A stretch of DNA of 64,000 bases. It comes from Lichina pygmaea. Lineage: Eukaryota > Ascomycota > Lichinomycetes > Lichinales > Lichinaceae. Under the pieces are notes generated by a model that was not told the DNA's origin, did no database searches, and worked only from the letters and a program-made list of their open reading frames with translations. The DNA lies in NCBI GenBank assembly GCA_963422465.1, contig OY730172.1, positions 4,712,001 through 4,776,000 of the forward strand, given 5' to 3'. Below, in pieces: positions 10,150 through 22,700 of the stretch. Made by a program: the position numbers and the translations under genes. The stretch's first letter is position 1; the number at the start of each line of letters is the position of its first letter.

Positions 10150-12965
10150 TGCCTCACCACACGATGCAAACAACACACGGTAGAGCGTCAGGCCCAGGGC
10201 CTAGGTGGCTCAAAAAACTAGCAGTGCTCTTCAAAACCAGGGTCGGAAGAGCAGGCAAGACAACACCCCAGGAGAAAGGAGTCAAGCCAAGCCTTGACAC
10301 AACAGCCTGCAGCCTGCACTTTCGCATCAAGATCAGAGTCAATGGGCAGTTGGCTAAGGCCATGATCAACTCTGGTGTGACTGGCAACTTCATGTCAGAA
10401 AGCTTTGCCAGAAGAAACAAGGTTCCAGTCCAAGGCAAGAAAGACCTCTACCAGTTGACAGTAGTGGATAGAACACCACTCTCCAAAGATGAGGGACAAG
10501 TGATGAAGAAGACCAAGAGTCTGAGACTGAGTGTCCATGGCATGACAATCAGAACAGAGGAATTCAACTTGGTCTGAATACTACACAAAGTTATATTGGG
10601 ACTTCTGTGGTTGGAAAAACAAAACCCAAGGATTGACTGGAAAAGAAGGCAGCTAGTCTTTCCAGATAAAACACTGGTCAAGTCAGAACCAGGAGTGATG
10701 ATTAAAAAAATCTCACTGACACAGTGGAAGAAATACCACCAGCGCGGAGAGGTCTGTGTGGCCTGGATGAAACCCTGAACACAACAACTTTGCACCACGC
10801 AAGACACTGTGGGCAAGACTCAGGCACCGCAGTTGCCAAGTGAGTATAAAGAATACCAGGAGATGTTTGAAGAAACAGTGATTGCGATACTACTGGAACA
10901 TCAAGAGTGGGACCACAAGATTCTGCTGGAAGACAGAAAAAAACCCACACACAGCTCTATCTACACTCTGTCAGCAAAAGAGCTTGAGGCCCTGAGAGAC
11001 TACCTGGACAAGAACCTAGTGAAAGGGTTCATAAGATCTTCAACATCACCAGCTGGATACCCAATATTGTTTGTGCTAAAGAAAAACAGCAAACTTTGAC
11101 TGTGTGTTGATTATCAGTGGCTAAATGCGATCACAGTGAAAAACCACTACCCACTGCCATTGATATCAGAAATCCAACACCAGATCCAAGAAGCCAAATA
11201 GTTTACCAAGTTCAACATTCAAGGCACTTTCAACCTGGTTAGGATGAAAGATGGTGAAGAATGGAAGACAGTCTTTCGTACGAGGTACAGGCACTACAAG
11301 TATACTGTGATGCTATTCAGCCTTACAAATACACCAGCAATATTCCAATCACTTATTAACACTGTCCTCTGACAATACCTGGACATATTTGTCACCACTT
11401 ATATTGACAATATCTTGGTATACACCAATGGAACCTTGGAGGAGTATAAACAGCATGTCAAAACAATCCTACATGCACTCCAGAAAGCAGGCATGAGGTT
11501 ACACCTTGATAAAAGTGTTTTCCACACAAAAGAAGTGGAATATTTAGGGTTGATCCTGACAACAGAAGGAATCTGAATGGATGACACAAAGACAGCAGCA
11601 GTACAAGACTGGCCAACACCCAAAAACCTCAAAGAAGTACAATCCTTCCTAGGATTTACAAACTTCTACTGATGATTCATCAAGGACTACTCAAGAACAG
11701 CAGCAGCCTTGACAGAGTTAACCAGAAAGAACAAATCTTTCAGGTGGGGGGAGAGCCAACAAGTGGCCTTCCAGGAGTTGAAGAATAAATTCATCTCCGC
11801 ACCTATTTTGGCATCATTTGATCTCAAGAAGAGGATTATTCTGGAGACTGATGTCTCAGACCAAGCATTGGGATCCTGCTTGTGTCAACCAGACGCCGAC
11901 AACTGCTTACACCCTGTCGTGTACCAATCAAGAAAGTTCTCTGGCCCAGAACTGAGGTACAATGTTCATGACAAAGAGTTGTTAGCAATCGTCGATGTAT
12001 TCCAAGAATAGAGGCCTTACTTGGAGGGGGTAAAATACACAGTAGATGTGTACTCAGACCACAAGAACTTAGCTTACTTCACAATAACAAAGAAGCTAAA
12101 CTGATGACAAGTTTGATGGGCAGAGTTGTTGGCATCATACAACTTTCAAATCCTCTACCGGAAGAGCACTGAGAATGCCCAAGTGGACACACTCAGCAGA
12201 CAACCAGATTTAATAGACAACAAAACAACAGAGGAACACCCAATCCTAGTGACAAAAAGACAAACCCTGGTCTATGCCCAACTCCAACTGGCAACAACTG
12301 AAACAAAGAGTCCACTCCTTACCCTTGGCCACAAGGTGGCAAACAAAAAGGAAATTGTGCCAGAAAGAGCACAAGAGGAGGTGATCTGGAGGCACCATGA
12401 CACGCCTTTGCACAGACACCCCGGGCAAGATAAAACCTTGGAGAAAATCCAAAGAAACTACTGCTTTGACAGAATGAAGCGCAAGGTGACAGAGTTCATC
12501 CACAACTGTGAACAGTGCGTGAAGAACAAGCCATCAAGACATAAGCCCTATGGGCAGGCACAGCAAATAGACCTACCTGAGGCACCATGGGAAACTATCA
12601 TAATGGATTTTGTGGTCAAGTTGCCAAAGTCAACAGACTCAGCAACAAAGGTGGTATATGATAGCATTTTGGTGGTTGTTGATAAGCTCACCAAATACAC
12701 TCACCTGGTCCTGTGGAAAGAGTCAGGAACCACGAACAAACTTGCGAGCATCCTACTCAAAGAGCTGGTAAGCCACCGAGGGCTACCAAAGACAATCATC
12801 TCAGATCAAGACAAACTCTTCACCTCGAAATTCTGGAACATGTGGACAAGGCAACTTGGCATTGATACAAGGATGTCAACAGCCTACCACCCACAAACTG
12901 ACAGACAAACTGAGCAGACAAACCAGACGATGGAGCAGTATCTACAACACTACGTCAACCACCAG
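10150..12965 (+). pseudogene. pol region of element A, first part (protease, RT, RNase H, integrase)
   Basis: A protease-like segment (MINSGVTGNFMSESFA) lies near 10365. RT motifs run from 10960 to 11550 (LSAKELEALRDYLDKNLVKG onward). RNase H (ETDVSDQALGSCLCQ) lies near 11850. Integrase zinc finger and core (HNCEQCVKNKPSRHKPYG near 12500; MSTAYHPQTDRQTE near 12870) follow up to the insertion of element C. The domain order is that of a Ty3 chromovirus. Broken, with several breaks. Confidence 0.85.
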
Positions 12966-12970
12966 CAGGA

Positions 12971-13244
12971 TGTCACGGTTCTGGCCCAGTTGCATATCTG
13001 GCACAAGTCACGCACCTTGCCGGGAAGTTCCATCTGCACTGTTGCCTGTTTGCTCCGCTGTTGCCTGATCCCCTGCCTATAAGAACTTCTCCTGCTCCCC
13101 CAGCTTCTTCTCTTCCTTTCTCTTTTTCTTCCTTCCTTGTCTTTCGTCTTGTACATCAATCCAAGTCTCAAGTCTCAAGCCAAGTCAGGTCAAGGTTACC
13201 GAATCAGTTAGGCTTGAGTTCTGCTCTGCCATTGCCTCGTCACA
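12971..13244 (+). repeat. 5' LTR of element C
   Basis: 274 bp, TGTCACGG to CGTCACA. CTATAAGAAC at about 13078 is the likely TATA box; a long CT-rich tract follows. GTCTTTCGT at 13139-13147 is complementary to ACGAAAGAC at 13247-13255 just inside the LTR (9 nt), fitting self-priming. Confidence 0.93.
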
Positions 13245-13302
13245 CTACGAAAGACCAACCCAACCATAACACACTTCACCAAGCCACGTTCACGTCCTTG
13301 TC

Positions 13303-14259
13303 ATGTCTCAACAACCAGACCAAGCCATGCCAGTTGCTGGAAATGACGAGTTCCTTCGCAACATGTTTGCAGAGTTCATGCGAATTCAAGCTACTAACAC
13401 TACTCCCAAGTCCAAGTCCGAACGCACTGCTGACCCAGAGATCTTCAGTGGCGATGGCGGAAACACGGAAATCACGCATGAGAAGCTTGAGAGCTTCATC
13501 ATGTCACTGTCACTCAAGATGACGCTCAACGCTGACCGGTACCCCACGGAAACATCGCGGATTGCGTACGTCTTTTCACGCACGACTGGCACTGCGCAGT
13601 CCTACATCTCAGCTAAGATCACGGCTGGCCAGTACATTGACTGGCACGACATCGTCCAAGATCTCCGGAACGCCTTCTCCGACCCAGACCCAGAGTTCCT
13701 AGCTCAGAGGAAGCTCATCACCTTACGTCAGGCCAACTGTTCCTTTGCCGAGTTCTTCACAGAGTTCAATCAGTATGCTCCACGCACAGGCTTCAACGAC
13801 AAGGCCTTGAAGTGCCATCTTCGATGTGCTGTCTCTGAAGAGCTTGCCAAGCAGCTTGTCAGCATCAACCTCAAGGACATCAGCTATCAGAAGCTTGTTG
13901 AGGAATGCCAGCTGCAGGACAACCAGTTGCGTGCCACTTCTGCCAACTCTCGCCGTCCACGTCAAGCACCTCCCACCCAAGCCTCAGTTCCACGGTCAGG
14001 AGCTTCAGTTCTGCGTCCAGGGTTCATCAAGCCAGCCTTCACGCCACAGCCACCAAGTCCTACCATGGATCTCAGCCACTCTAAGCTGACGCCAGAAGAG
14101 CGAGAACGTCGCCGAAGCAAAGGCCTCTGCTTCTACTGTGGGAACCAGGGTCACGTCTCAACCTTCTGTCCAGCGAAAAGCATGCCTGTTGTTGCCACCA
14201 CCACAACCACCACCAAGTCTGCCACTGTTGAGACTACTCCAGAGTCGGAAAACAAGTAG
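13303..14259 (+). CDS. gag of element C
   Basis: 318 codons from ATG at 13303. A short Gln/Pro-rich start is followed by a helical capsid domain (about residues 45-200), a Pro-rich linker and a CCHC knuckle CFYCGNQGHVSTFC at about residues 278-291, then a Thr-rich tail. This is the structural protein of a Ty3 chromovirus and binds nucleic acid through its knuckle. It lies about 60 bp downstream of the LTR. Closely related to the gag of element D at 23466-24173. Confidence 0.85.
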   Translation: MSQQPDQAMPVAGNDEFLRNMFAEFMRIQATNTTPKSKSERTADPEIFSGDGGNTEITHEKLESFIMSLSLKMTLNADRYPTETSRIAYVFSRTTGTAQSYISAKITAGQYIDWHDIVQDLRNAFSDPDPEFLAQRKLITLRQANCSFAEFFTEFNQYAPRTGFNDKALKCHLRCAVSEELAKQLVSINLKDISYQKLVEECQLQDNQLRATSANSRRPRQAPPTQASVPRSGASVLRPGFIKPAFTPQPPSPTMDLSHSKLTPEERERRRSKGLCFYCGNQGHVSTFCPAKSMPVVATTTTTTKSATVETTPESENK

Positions 14260-14330
14260 TCCTTGGTCATCGTCGCGCCCAAGGACATGAAAAGGATCTC
14301 CATGTTGGCTATCTGTCTCCAGACCAGTGA

Positions 14331-17300
14331 TTGGACAGCAAGTGCTTGTTTCTTCCTTGTATCCTAGATGGGAAATTCAAGTGCAATGCTCTTATTGACT
14401 CTGGCTGTTCAGCATTTGGCTGCATTGGTGCTTCCTTTGCGCAATCTCTTCACCAAGAACCTCTCCCCTACCCACGCACATTGCGATCGTTCGATGGCAA
14501 GACGTCACAAACCACGCATCTCGCCAAGACAATCATGACCACAGCACATGGCGTGCACCAGGAGGAAGTCCCTCTCTTTGTGTCTCCTGGTCTTCACTAT
14601 GATGTGATTCTGGGGATGCCATGGCTCCAGAAGCACAGGCCACACATTGATTAGACAAACACCTCAATCATGTTCAAGTCAGATCACTGCTGATCCGCAT
14701 GCCTCAAGTCAAACAATGGCTATCCAATCTCTTTGGATCTTGAAGCCAAGACGTCTGCTGGAAAGCCTCAGGATCCCAAGCCCCTTTCTGCCACGCCAAT
14801 CCCCATCAATACTACCGTATTTTCTCTCCTTGCTGCCAAGCCAGATCACCAGGTGTTCAGTGTTTCTCTGAGAGACATTGAGCAGGTGTTGAAGCCAAAG
14901 AAGTGTGTGGATCCTGCCACACTTCTCCCTGCTCAGTACCACGAGTTCCTGGACGTCTTCAGCAAGGATGACGCTGACAAGCTTCCTCCTCTACGCCCAG
15001 GAGTTGACCACGAGATCAAGATGGAACCAGGAACCCAGGCACTCTCTGGACCTCTGTACGGCATGAGCAGAGAAGAACTTGAAGTTCTCAAGAAGTACCT
15101 GACAGAGAACCTGAACAAGAGCTTCATTCAAGCATCTTCATCACCTGCTGCTGCACCAGTCCTCTTTGTCAAGAAGCCAGGAGGTGGATTGCGTTTCTGT
15201 GTAGACTACAGAGCACTCAACGCTATCACCATCAAGAACTGTTACCCCCTACCACTGATCCGGGAGACGTTGGACCAGCTTTGCAAAGCTGTGTGGTACA
15301 CCAAGCTTGACATTGTTGGTGCCTTCAACCGTATCCGGATGAAGGAAGGTGAAGAATGGAAGACTGCGTTCCGCACACACTCAGGCCTCTACGAATACCT
15401 TGTCATGCCCTTTGGTCTTGCCAATGCTCCAAGCATGTTCCAGAACTACATCAATGATGTTTTGGGACCTGACATCCTTGACGTCTTTGGTACTGCCTAT
15501 GTGGATGACATCCTTGTCTACAGTCAGACACTCAAGGAACACCGGAAGCACGTCAAGCTTGTTCTCAGTCAACTACGAGATGCAAGCCTGCAAGTTGACA
15601 TCTCCAAGTGTGACTTTGAAGTGCATCAAGTCAAGTACCTTGGCCTCATCATTCAGTCTGCCACTGAAGATGGCCGACCCAGATCTGTGAGCATGGACCC
15701 AGCCAAGACTGACGCCATCAAGGAGTGGAATCCTCCTGCCAGTCTCAAGGAAGTGCAGAGCTTCATTGCCTTTGCAAACTTCTACCGCCGGTTCATCAAA
15801 GACTTTGCCAAGCTTGCATCCCCGCTCACAGCTCTGACCAAGAAGAATGTTACCTTCAAGTGGGAAACCCCAGAGCAGCGCTTGTTCGAAAGCATCAAGA
15901 AGGCGTTCAGCACTGCACCCATCCTGCAGCACTTTGATCCGGAGAAGGAGTGTGTTGTTGAGACTGACACTTCTGACTACGTCTCTGGTGCTGTCCTGTC
16001 ACAGCCAGATCATGAAGCAGTTCTACGCCCTGTTGCCTTCTTGTCACGCCGCCACCTGCCGGCAGAATGCAACTACGAGATCTACGACAAAGAGTTGCTG
16101 GCAATTGTCTGTGCCTTTGAAGAATGGCGAGCAGAGCTTGAAGGATCTCCAGAACCTGTCAAAGTGATCTCTGATCACAAGAACTTGGAGTACTTCATGT
16201 CGTCAAAGCGCCTTTCCCGCCGTCAAGCCCGTTGGAGCGAGTTCTTGTCACACTTCAATTTCAAGATCAGCTACCGTCCAGGCAGTCAGTGCAAGGCTGA
16301 CGCCCTCACTCGACGTTCCCAAGACCTCCCGTCAGACAGTGATCTCTGTCAAGACTTCAGGGAGCAAGTCGTCCTCAAGCCCAAGAATCTTGCACATTCA
16401 GAGGTTCAAGTCAAGCCCATCCAGATCCTGAGACGTTCAGAAGCTGCACCAGTTGACACTGAACCTGATGCTACACCTCTTTCAGACGTCATCCAAGCTG
16501 CCTATAACAACCTTGCTGAAGGTGATCCAGTGGCAACAGTGTCACAGATGCTAAGGGATGGTGTCAGGCACAGTCGAGAAGTGTCTCTCTCAGACTGCAG
16601 CTTGGAAAATGACCGTCTCTTCTACAAGAACTGACTCTGGATCCCTGAGAACGATAAGCTACGCCTACGCCTGTTCCAAGAAGCCCATGACCAAGCAATG
16701 GCTGGCCACACTGGGATTGCCAAGACCCACAATCTTCTGTCTCGTTGGTACTATTGGCCAAAGATGGTGAACATCATACGGCAGTACATCAGGAATTGTC
16801 ATGTCTGCTCTCGAGCAAAGCCTGCCCGTGATCGCCAAGGAGAGCTGCTGTCTCTTCCTGTGCCTCAGCAACGTTGGCAGGATCTGGCTATGGATTTCAT
16901 TACTGACTTGCCCAAGTCAAGAGATACCTGCTTCCCTGGTGCCAAGCACATCTGGGTCATCACTGACCGTCTCACCAAAGAACACCACTTTGTGCCATGT
17001 GCTGAGATGACAACCTCGCATCTTGTCCGGATGTTCATCCAGTTTGTTGTCCGTACCCATGGCTTACCCAGGAGCATTGTCTCAGACAGAGGAGGTCAGT
17101 TTGTCAGCTCATTCTGGAAAGCACTCTGTGCCCATCTTGATGTCATGCTACGACTATCCTCAGGACACCACCCAGAGACAGATGGTCAGACAGAACAAGA
17201 GAATCAGGAGCTTGAACGCTACCTGAGATCCTATGTCAACTATCTCCAAGATGACTGGGTCCAATGGATTCCTCTGGCAGAGTTCACGCAGAACAACTCC

Positions 17301-18020
17301 CAGTCTGATTCCTCTGGCATGTCACCGTTCTTTGCCAACAAAGGGTTCCATCCACGGCTCAGCATCACACCCACGAGTGAAGCCTGCAACCAAGATGCTA
17401 TGGAAATCTCTGGAGAAATGACGCAGATTCTGGAACAGTTGCAAGCGGAACTCCGACTATCCCAGGAAGCTCAAGCTCACGCCGCCAATTTGCATCGAGT
17501 CCCGTCACCGTCCTATCAAACTGGAGATCTTGTTTGGCTGAATACCAAGAACATCAGGACACGCCGCCCATGCAAAAAGCTTGACGACAAGTGGATTGGA
17601 CCATTCAAGGTGTTGAAGACAGTCGGAAGCCGTGCCTGCCATCTGGAGCTTCCACACACTCTCAAGATCCACCCTGTCTTTCATGTTTCCCTTCTACGTC
17701 TGACACCTGCTAATCCTATCCCTGGCCAATCAAATGAACACCCTGGCCCTGTCATTGGTCAAGACACAGATGAAGAGTTCCAGGTTGAAGAAATCCTTGA
17801 GTCCAAGCCAGCAACGTCTCGACAGAAGTTCAAGTACCTGGTCAAATGGTCTGGATGGCCAATTGAAGATGCCACTGAAGAGCCTATTGAGCATCTTGAC
17901 AACGCCAAAGACACCATCTACAACTTCCATGAGAAATACCCAAGGAAACCACGGCCACGGAACTACGCCCACGAGCGGCCTGAGGCTCACAGGAGTTCGC
18001 GATGTGAAGGAGGGGGGTAA
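14331..18020 (+). pseudogene. pol of element C (protease-RT-RNase H-integrase-chromodomain)
   Basis: Protease: ALIDSGCSAFGCIGASF near 14390. [22 protein letters not shown] near 15183, VMPFGLANAPS near 15405 and AYVDDILVYS near 15500. RNase H: ETDTSDYVSGAVLSQ near 15960. Integrase: a His/Cys zinc finger (HVCSRAKPARD) near 16800, then core residues with DFITDLPKSRD near 16893 and LSSGHHPETDGQTE near 17155. Chromodomain: YLVKWSGWPIEDATEEP near 17837, close to the 3' end. Compared with A and B, this pol ends right at the LTR with no extra 3' region. A few breaks. Confidence 0.9.
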
Positions 18021-18294
18021 TGTCACGGTTCTGGCCCAGTTGCATATCTGGCACAAGTCACGCACCTTGCCGGGAAGTTCCATCTGCACTGTTGCCTGTT
18101 TGCTCTGCCGTTGCCTGATCCCCTGCCTATAAGAACTTCTCCTGCTCCCCCAGCTTCTTCTCTTCCTTTCTCTTTTTCTTCCTTCCTCGTCTTTCGTCTT
18201 GTACATCAATCCAAGTCTCAAGTCTCAAGCCAAGTCAGGTCAAGGTTACCGAATCAGTTAGGCTTGAGTTCTGCTCTGCCATTGCCTTGTCACA
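18021..18294 (+). repeat. 3' LTR of element C
   Basis: 274 bp, about 98.5% identical to the 5' LTR. It follows a G-rich polypurine tract directly and is followed by the CAGGA target duplication. Confidence 0.93.
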
Positions 18295-18299
18295 CAGGA

Positions 18300-18957
18300 T
18301 AACTGAGTGGAACTGCTACCAATAGCCCAGTTTGTGTACAACAACCAGCAACACAGTGTGACAGGGACAACACTGTTCTTTGTGAACTACGGAAGAAACT
18401 CCCAATGGCAGGCAACAGCAGGAGGCAACGTTATCGATGTTAGCAAACTCACTGCTATGCACAAGATGATGAAAACAACAATCAACTGTGCCCAGAACAC
18501 CACTGCCCACTGATTACACGACAAAAGGTTGAAGGGACCAACCCTGGAAAGAGGGGATAAGGTCAAACTATCAACAAAAAACCTGCACTCAAAGTGACCA
18601 AGCAAAAAGCTGGACCACGTACGAATCAGACTATTTGAAATCAAGAAGCGCACTGGGAAGGTCAACTATCAACTGAGACTACCACAAAAAGCAAGAATAC
18701 ACTGAGTATTCCATGTCTCGCTGCTTGAACCAGCACCCAGTGACACAGAGATCAAGACAGAATGGAACTTTGAGGATGACGAAGAAGAGTACAATGTTGA
18801 AAGGATCCTGGATAGTCGAAGAAACAGACAGAAAACTGAGTACCTGGTGAAGTGGTTAGGATTTGACAAAGAGGAGAATTCATGGGAACCAACCAAGAAC
18901 TTCAGCTCTGCGATGAACCAGAAGCTGGTGGATTACCACCAAGCAAACCCACAGTGA
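18300..18957 (+). pseudogene. pol region of element A, last part (integrase C-terminus, chromodomain)
   Basis: Sequence directly after the C insertion continues the integrase domain of A (IAQFVYNNQQHSVTGTT near 18320), then an SH3-like integrase tail and a chromodomain (YNVERILDSRRNRQKTEYLV near 18790-18850, then KWLGFDKEENSWEP). The chromodomain targets integration to modified chromatin in this class. Broken. Confidence 0.85.
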
Positions 18958-19437
18958 CCAGGTCTGACAGGGACAACAGCTCAAGAGAAGCCAAAGTCTC
19001 TGAAGAGAAGACATCCTCAAAGGACAGTGGAGCAGCAGCCTGACTGGCCTCCTGTTCGCGGATAACACAGAGAGTCTCTTGTTCCTGAGTATCAAGGGAC
19101 TCTTGATCCTTGATGGCTGACAGCTCACAACAGATGGCATCAGCCTTCTTCTGTGAGAGACAACCCAGCTGCCGGTGGAGGTGGATCTGCTGGGGAAGTA
19201 ACTTTGACAATTGGTCATCAGTCTCCCGCAGCTGAGCCTCAAGCTGCTCGCACTCAAGTTCCATCTTCTTCCATTCTGATTCCGAGAGATGAAGGTCGCA
19301 GCGACAACTCTTCTTGATGCACCGACAGCAAAAAGATGATGTGGAACTCACAACACACTTAGCGTGGTCACAATGACAAGCACCGCATGCGATTTTTGAT
19401 TCCTTGCCTATTTTGCCAATGCGACAAGAGAGAGAAC
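18902..19437 (-). other. Opposite-strand Cys-rich, coiled-coil frame in element A
   Basis: On the strand opposite to gag-pol, the 3' region of A carries a frame with two Cys clusters (CGACHCDHAKC near 19380 and CCRCIKKSCRC near 19310). A charged stretch rich in Glu, Gln and Leu with heptad spacing follows (from about 19270 to 19080, probable coiled coil), then a Ser/Leu-rich acidic tail ending at 18902, which overlaps the chromodomain tail on the other strand. Element D separates it from the rest of the 3' region of A. The arrangement resembles a small zinc-binding, dimerising protein; function unknown. Confidence 0.55.
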
Positions 19438-19704
19438 TGTGACAAGGCAATGGCAGAGCAGAACTCGAGCCTAACTGATTCAGTAACCTTGACCTGACTT
19501 GGCTTGAGACTTGAGACTTGGATTGATGTACAAGACAAAAGACAAGGAAGGAAAAGAGAAAAGAAGAAGAGAAGAAGCTGGGGGAGTAGGAGAAGTTCTT
19601 ATAGGTAGGGGATACAGCAGAGCAAGCAGGCAACAGTGCAGATGGAACTTCCCGGCAAGGTGTGTGACTTGTGCCAGATATGCAACTGGGCCAGAACTGT
19701 GACA
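19438..19704 (-). repeat. 3' LTR of element D
   Basis: 267 bp, family-C LTR read on the minus strand, outer ends TGTGACAAGG and GAACTGTGACA on the plus strand. Its sequence is shifted towards A/T relative to the 5' LTR of the same element. Confidence 0.92.
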
Positions 19705-22700
19705 TTACCCTTCTCCTTCACATGGCGAACTTCTGTGAGCCTCAGGCTGCTTGTGGGTGTAGTTCTGTGGCTGTGGTTTCCTTGGGTATTTCTCATGGAA
19801 GTTGTAGACAGTGTCTTTGGTGTTGTCAAGATACTCAATAGGCTCTTCAGTGGCATCTTCAATTGGCCATCCAGACCATTTGACTAGGTACTTGAACTTC
19901 TGTCAAGACGTTGCTAGCTTGGAGTCAAGGATTTCTTCAACCTGGAACTCTTCATCTGTGTCTTGACCAATGACAGGGCCAGGGTGTTCATTTGATTGGC
20001 CAGGCATAGGATTAGCAGGTGTCAGACGTAGAAGGGAAACATGAAAGACAGGGTGGATCTTGAGAGTGTGTGGAAGCTCCAGATAGCAGGCACAGCTTCC
20101 GACTGTCTTCAACACCTTGAATAGTCCAATCCACTTGTTGTCAAGCTTTTTGCATGGGCGGTGTGTCCTGATGTTCTTGGTATTCAGCCAAACAAGATCT
20201 CCAGTTTGATAGGACAGTGACAGGACTTGATGCAAATTGGTGGTGTGAGCTTGAGCTTTCTGGGATAGTTGGAGTTCAGCTTGCAACTGTTCCAGAATCT
20301 GTGTTATTTCTCCAGAGATTTCCATAGCATCTTGGTTGCAGGCTTCACTTGTGGGTGTGATGCTGAGCTGTGGATGGAACTCTTTGTTGGCAAAGAACAG
20401 TGACATACCAGAGGAATCAGACTGGGAGTTGTTCTGCGTGAACTCTGCCAGAGGAAGCTATTGGACCCAGTCATCTTGGAGATAGTTGACATAGGATCTC
20501 AGGTAGTGTTCAAGCTCCTGATTCTCTTGTTCTGTCTGACTATCTGTCTCTGGGTAGTGTCCTGAGGATAGTCGTAGCATGACATCAAGATGGGCACAGA
20601 GTGCTTTCCAGAATAAGCTGACAAACTTACCTCCTCTGTCTGAGACAATACTCCTGGGTAAGCTATGGGTACAGACAACAAACTGGATGAACATCCGGAC
20701 AAGATGTGAGGTTGTCATCTCAGCACATGGCACAAAGTGGTGTTCTTTGGTGAGACAGTCAGTGATGACCCAGATGTGCTTGGCACCAGGGAAGCAGGTA
20801 TCTCTTGACTTGGGTAAGTCAGTAATGAAATCTATAGCCAGATCCTGCCAATGTTGCTGAGGCACGGGAAGAGACAGCAGCTCTCCTTGGCGATCACAGG
20901 CAGGCTTTGCTTGAGAGTAGACATGACAATTCCTGATGTACTGCTATATGATGTTCACCATCTTTGGCCAATAGTACCAACAAGACAGGAGATTGTGGGT
21001 CTTGGCAATCCCAGTGTGGCCAGCCATTGCTTGGTCATGGACTTCTTGGAACAGGTGTAGGTGTAGCTCATTGTTCTCAGGGATCCAGAGTCAGTTCTTG
21101 TAGAAGAGACAGTTATTTTCCAAGCTGCAGTCTGAGAGAGACACTTCTTGACTGTGCCTGACACTATCCCTTAGCATCTGTGACACTGTTGCCACTGGAT
21201 CACCTTCAGCAAGGTTGTTATAGGCAGTTTGGATGATGTCTGAAAGAGGTACAGCATCAGGTTCAGTGTCAACTGGTGCAGCTTCTGAATATCTCAGGAT
21301 CCAGATGGGCTTGACTTGAACCTCTGAATATGTAAGATTCTTGGGCTTGAGGACAACTTGCTCCATGAAGTCTTGACAGGGATCACTGTCTGATGGGAGG
21401 TCTTGGGAACGTTGAGTGAGGGCGTCAGCCTTGCACTGACTGCCTGGACAGTAGCTGATCTTGAAATTGAAGTGTGACAAGAACTCACTCCAACAGGCTT
21501 AACAGCAGGAAAGACACTTTGACAACATGAAGTACTCCAAGTTCTTGTGATCAGAGATTACCTTGACAGGTTCTGGAGATCCTTCAAGCTCTGCTCGCTA
21601 TTCTTCAAAGGCATGGACAATTGCCAGCAACTCTTTTTCGTAGATCTTGTAGTTGCATTCTGCTGGCAGGTGGTGGCATGACAAGAAGGCAACAGGGTGT
21701 AGAACTTCTTCATGGTCTGGCTGTGACAGGACAGCACCAGAGACGTAGTCAGAAGTGTCAGTCTCAACAACACACTTCTTCTCCAGATCAAAGTGCTGCA
21801 GGATAGGTGCAGTGCTGAACACCTTCTTGATACTTTCAAACAAGTGCTGCTCTGGGGTTTCCCACTTGAAGACAACATTCTTCTTGGTCAGAGCTGTGAG
21901 CGGAGATGCAAGCTTGGCAAAGTCTTTGATGAACCGGCGGTAGAAGTTTGCAAAGGCAATGAAGCTCTGCACTTCCTTGAGACTGGCAGGAGGCTTCCAC
22001 TCCTTGATGGTGTCAGTCTTGGCTGGGTCCATACTCACAGATCTGGGTCAGTCATCTTCAGTGGCAGACTGAATGATGAGGCCAAGGTACTTGACTTGAT
22101 GCACTTCAAAGTCGCACTTGGAGATGTCAACTTGCAGGCTTGCATCTCGTAGTTGACTGAGAACAAGCTTGACGTGCTTCTGGTGTTTCTTGAGTGTCTG
22201 ACTGTAGACAAGGATGTCATCCACATAGGCAGTGCCAAAGACATCAAGGATGTCAGGTCCCAAAATATCATTGATGTAGTTCTGGAATGTGCTTGGAGTA
22301 TTGGCAAGACCAAAGAGCATGACGAGGTATTCGTAGAGGCCTGAGCGTGTGCGGAACGCAGTCTTCCATTCTTCACCTTCCTTCATCTAGATACAGTTGA
22401 AGGCACCAACAATGTCAAGCTTGGTGTACCACACAGCTTTGCAAAGCTGGTCCAACATCTCCCAGATCAGTGGTAGGGGGTAACAGTTCTTGATGGTGAT
22501 AGCGTTGAGTGGTCTGTAGTCTACACAGAAACGCAATCCACCTCCTGGCTTCTTGACAAAGAGGACTGGTGTAGCAGCAGGTGATGAAGATGCTTGAATG
22601 AAGCCCTTGTTCAGGTTCTCTGTCAGGTACTTCTTGAGAACTTCGAGTTCTTCTCTGCTCATGCTGTACAGAGGTCCAGAGGGTGCCTGGGTTCCTGGTT

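Larger units (their letters stand above)
12971..18294 (+). mobile_element. Ty3/gypsy chromovirus C, inserted in element A
   Basis: 5,324 bp with 274-bp LTRs at 12971-13244 and 18021-18294, flanked by CAGGA at 12966-12970 and 18295-18299. Gag (13303-14259) carries a zinc knuckle; pol (14331-18020) carries protease, RT, RNase H, integrase and chromodomain and ends at the 3' LTR. A purine tract (AAGGAGGGGGGTAA) precedes the 3' LTR. The LTRs differ at about 4 of 274 positions, so it is among the younger copies here. It looks nearly whole, with about three breaks, all in pol. Confidence 0.94.

Noticed and set aside
12950-13171. Open frames across the family-C LTRs
   Set aside because: They recur at every family-C LTR (12971, 18021, 19438, 24232, 60987) and only reflect the stop-poor CT-rich tract.
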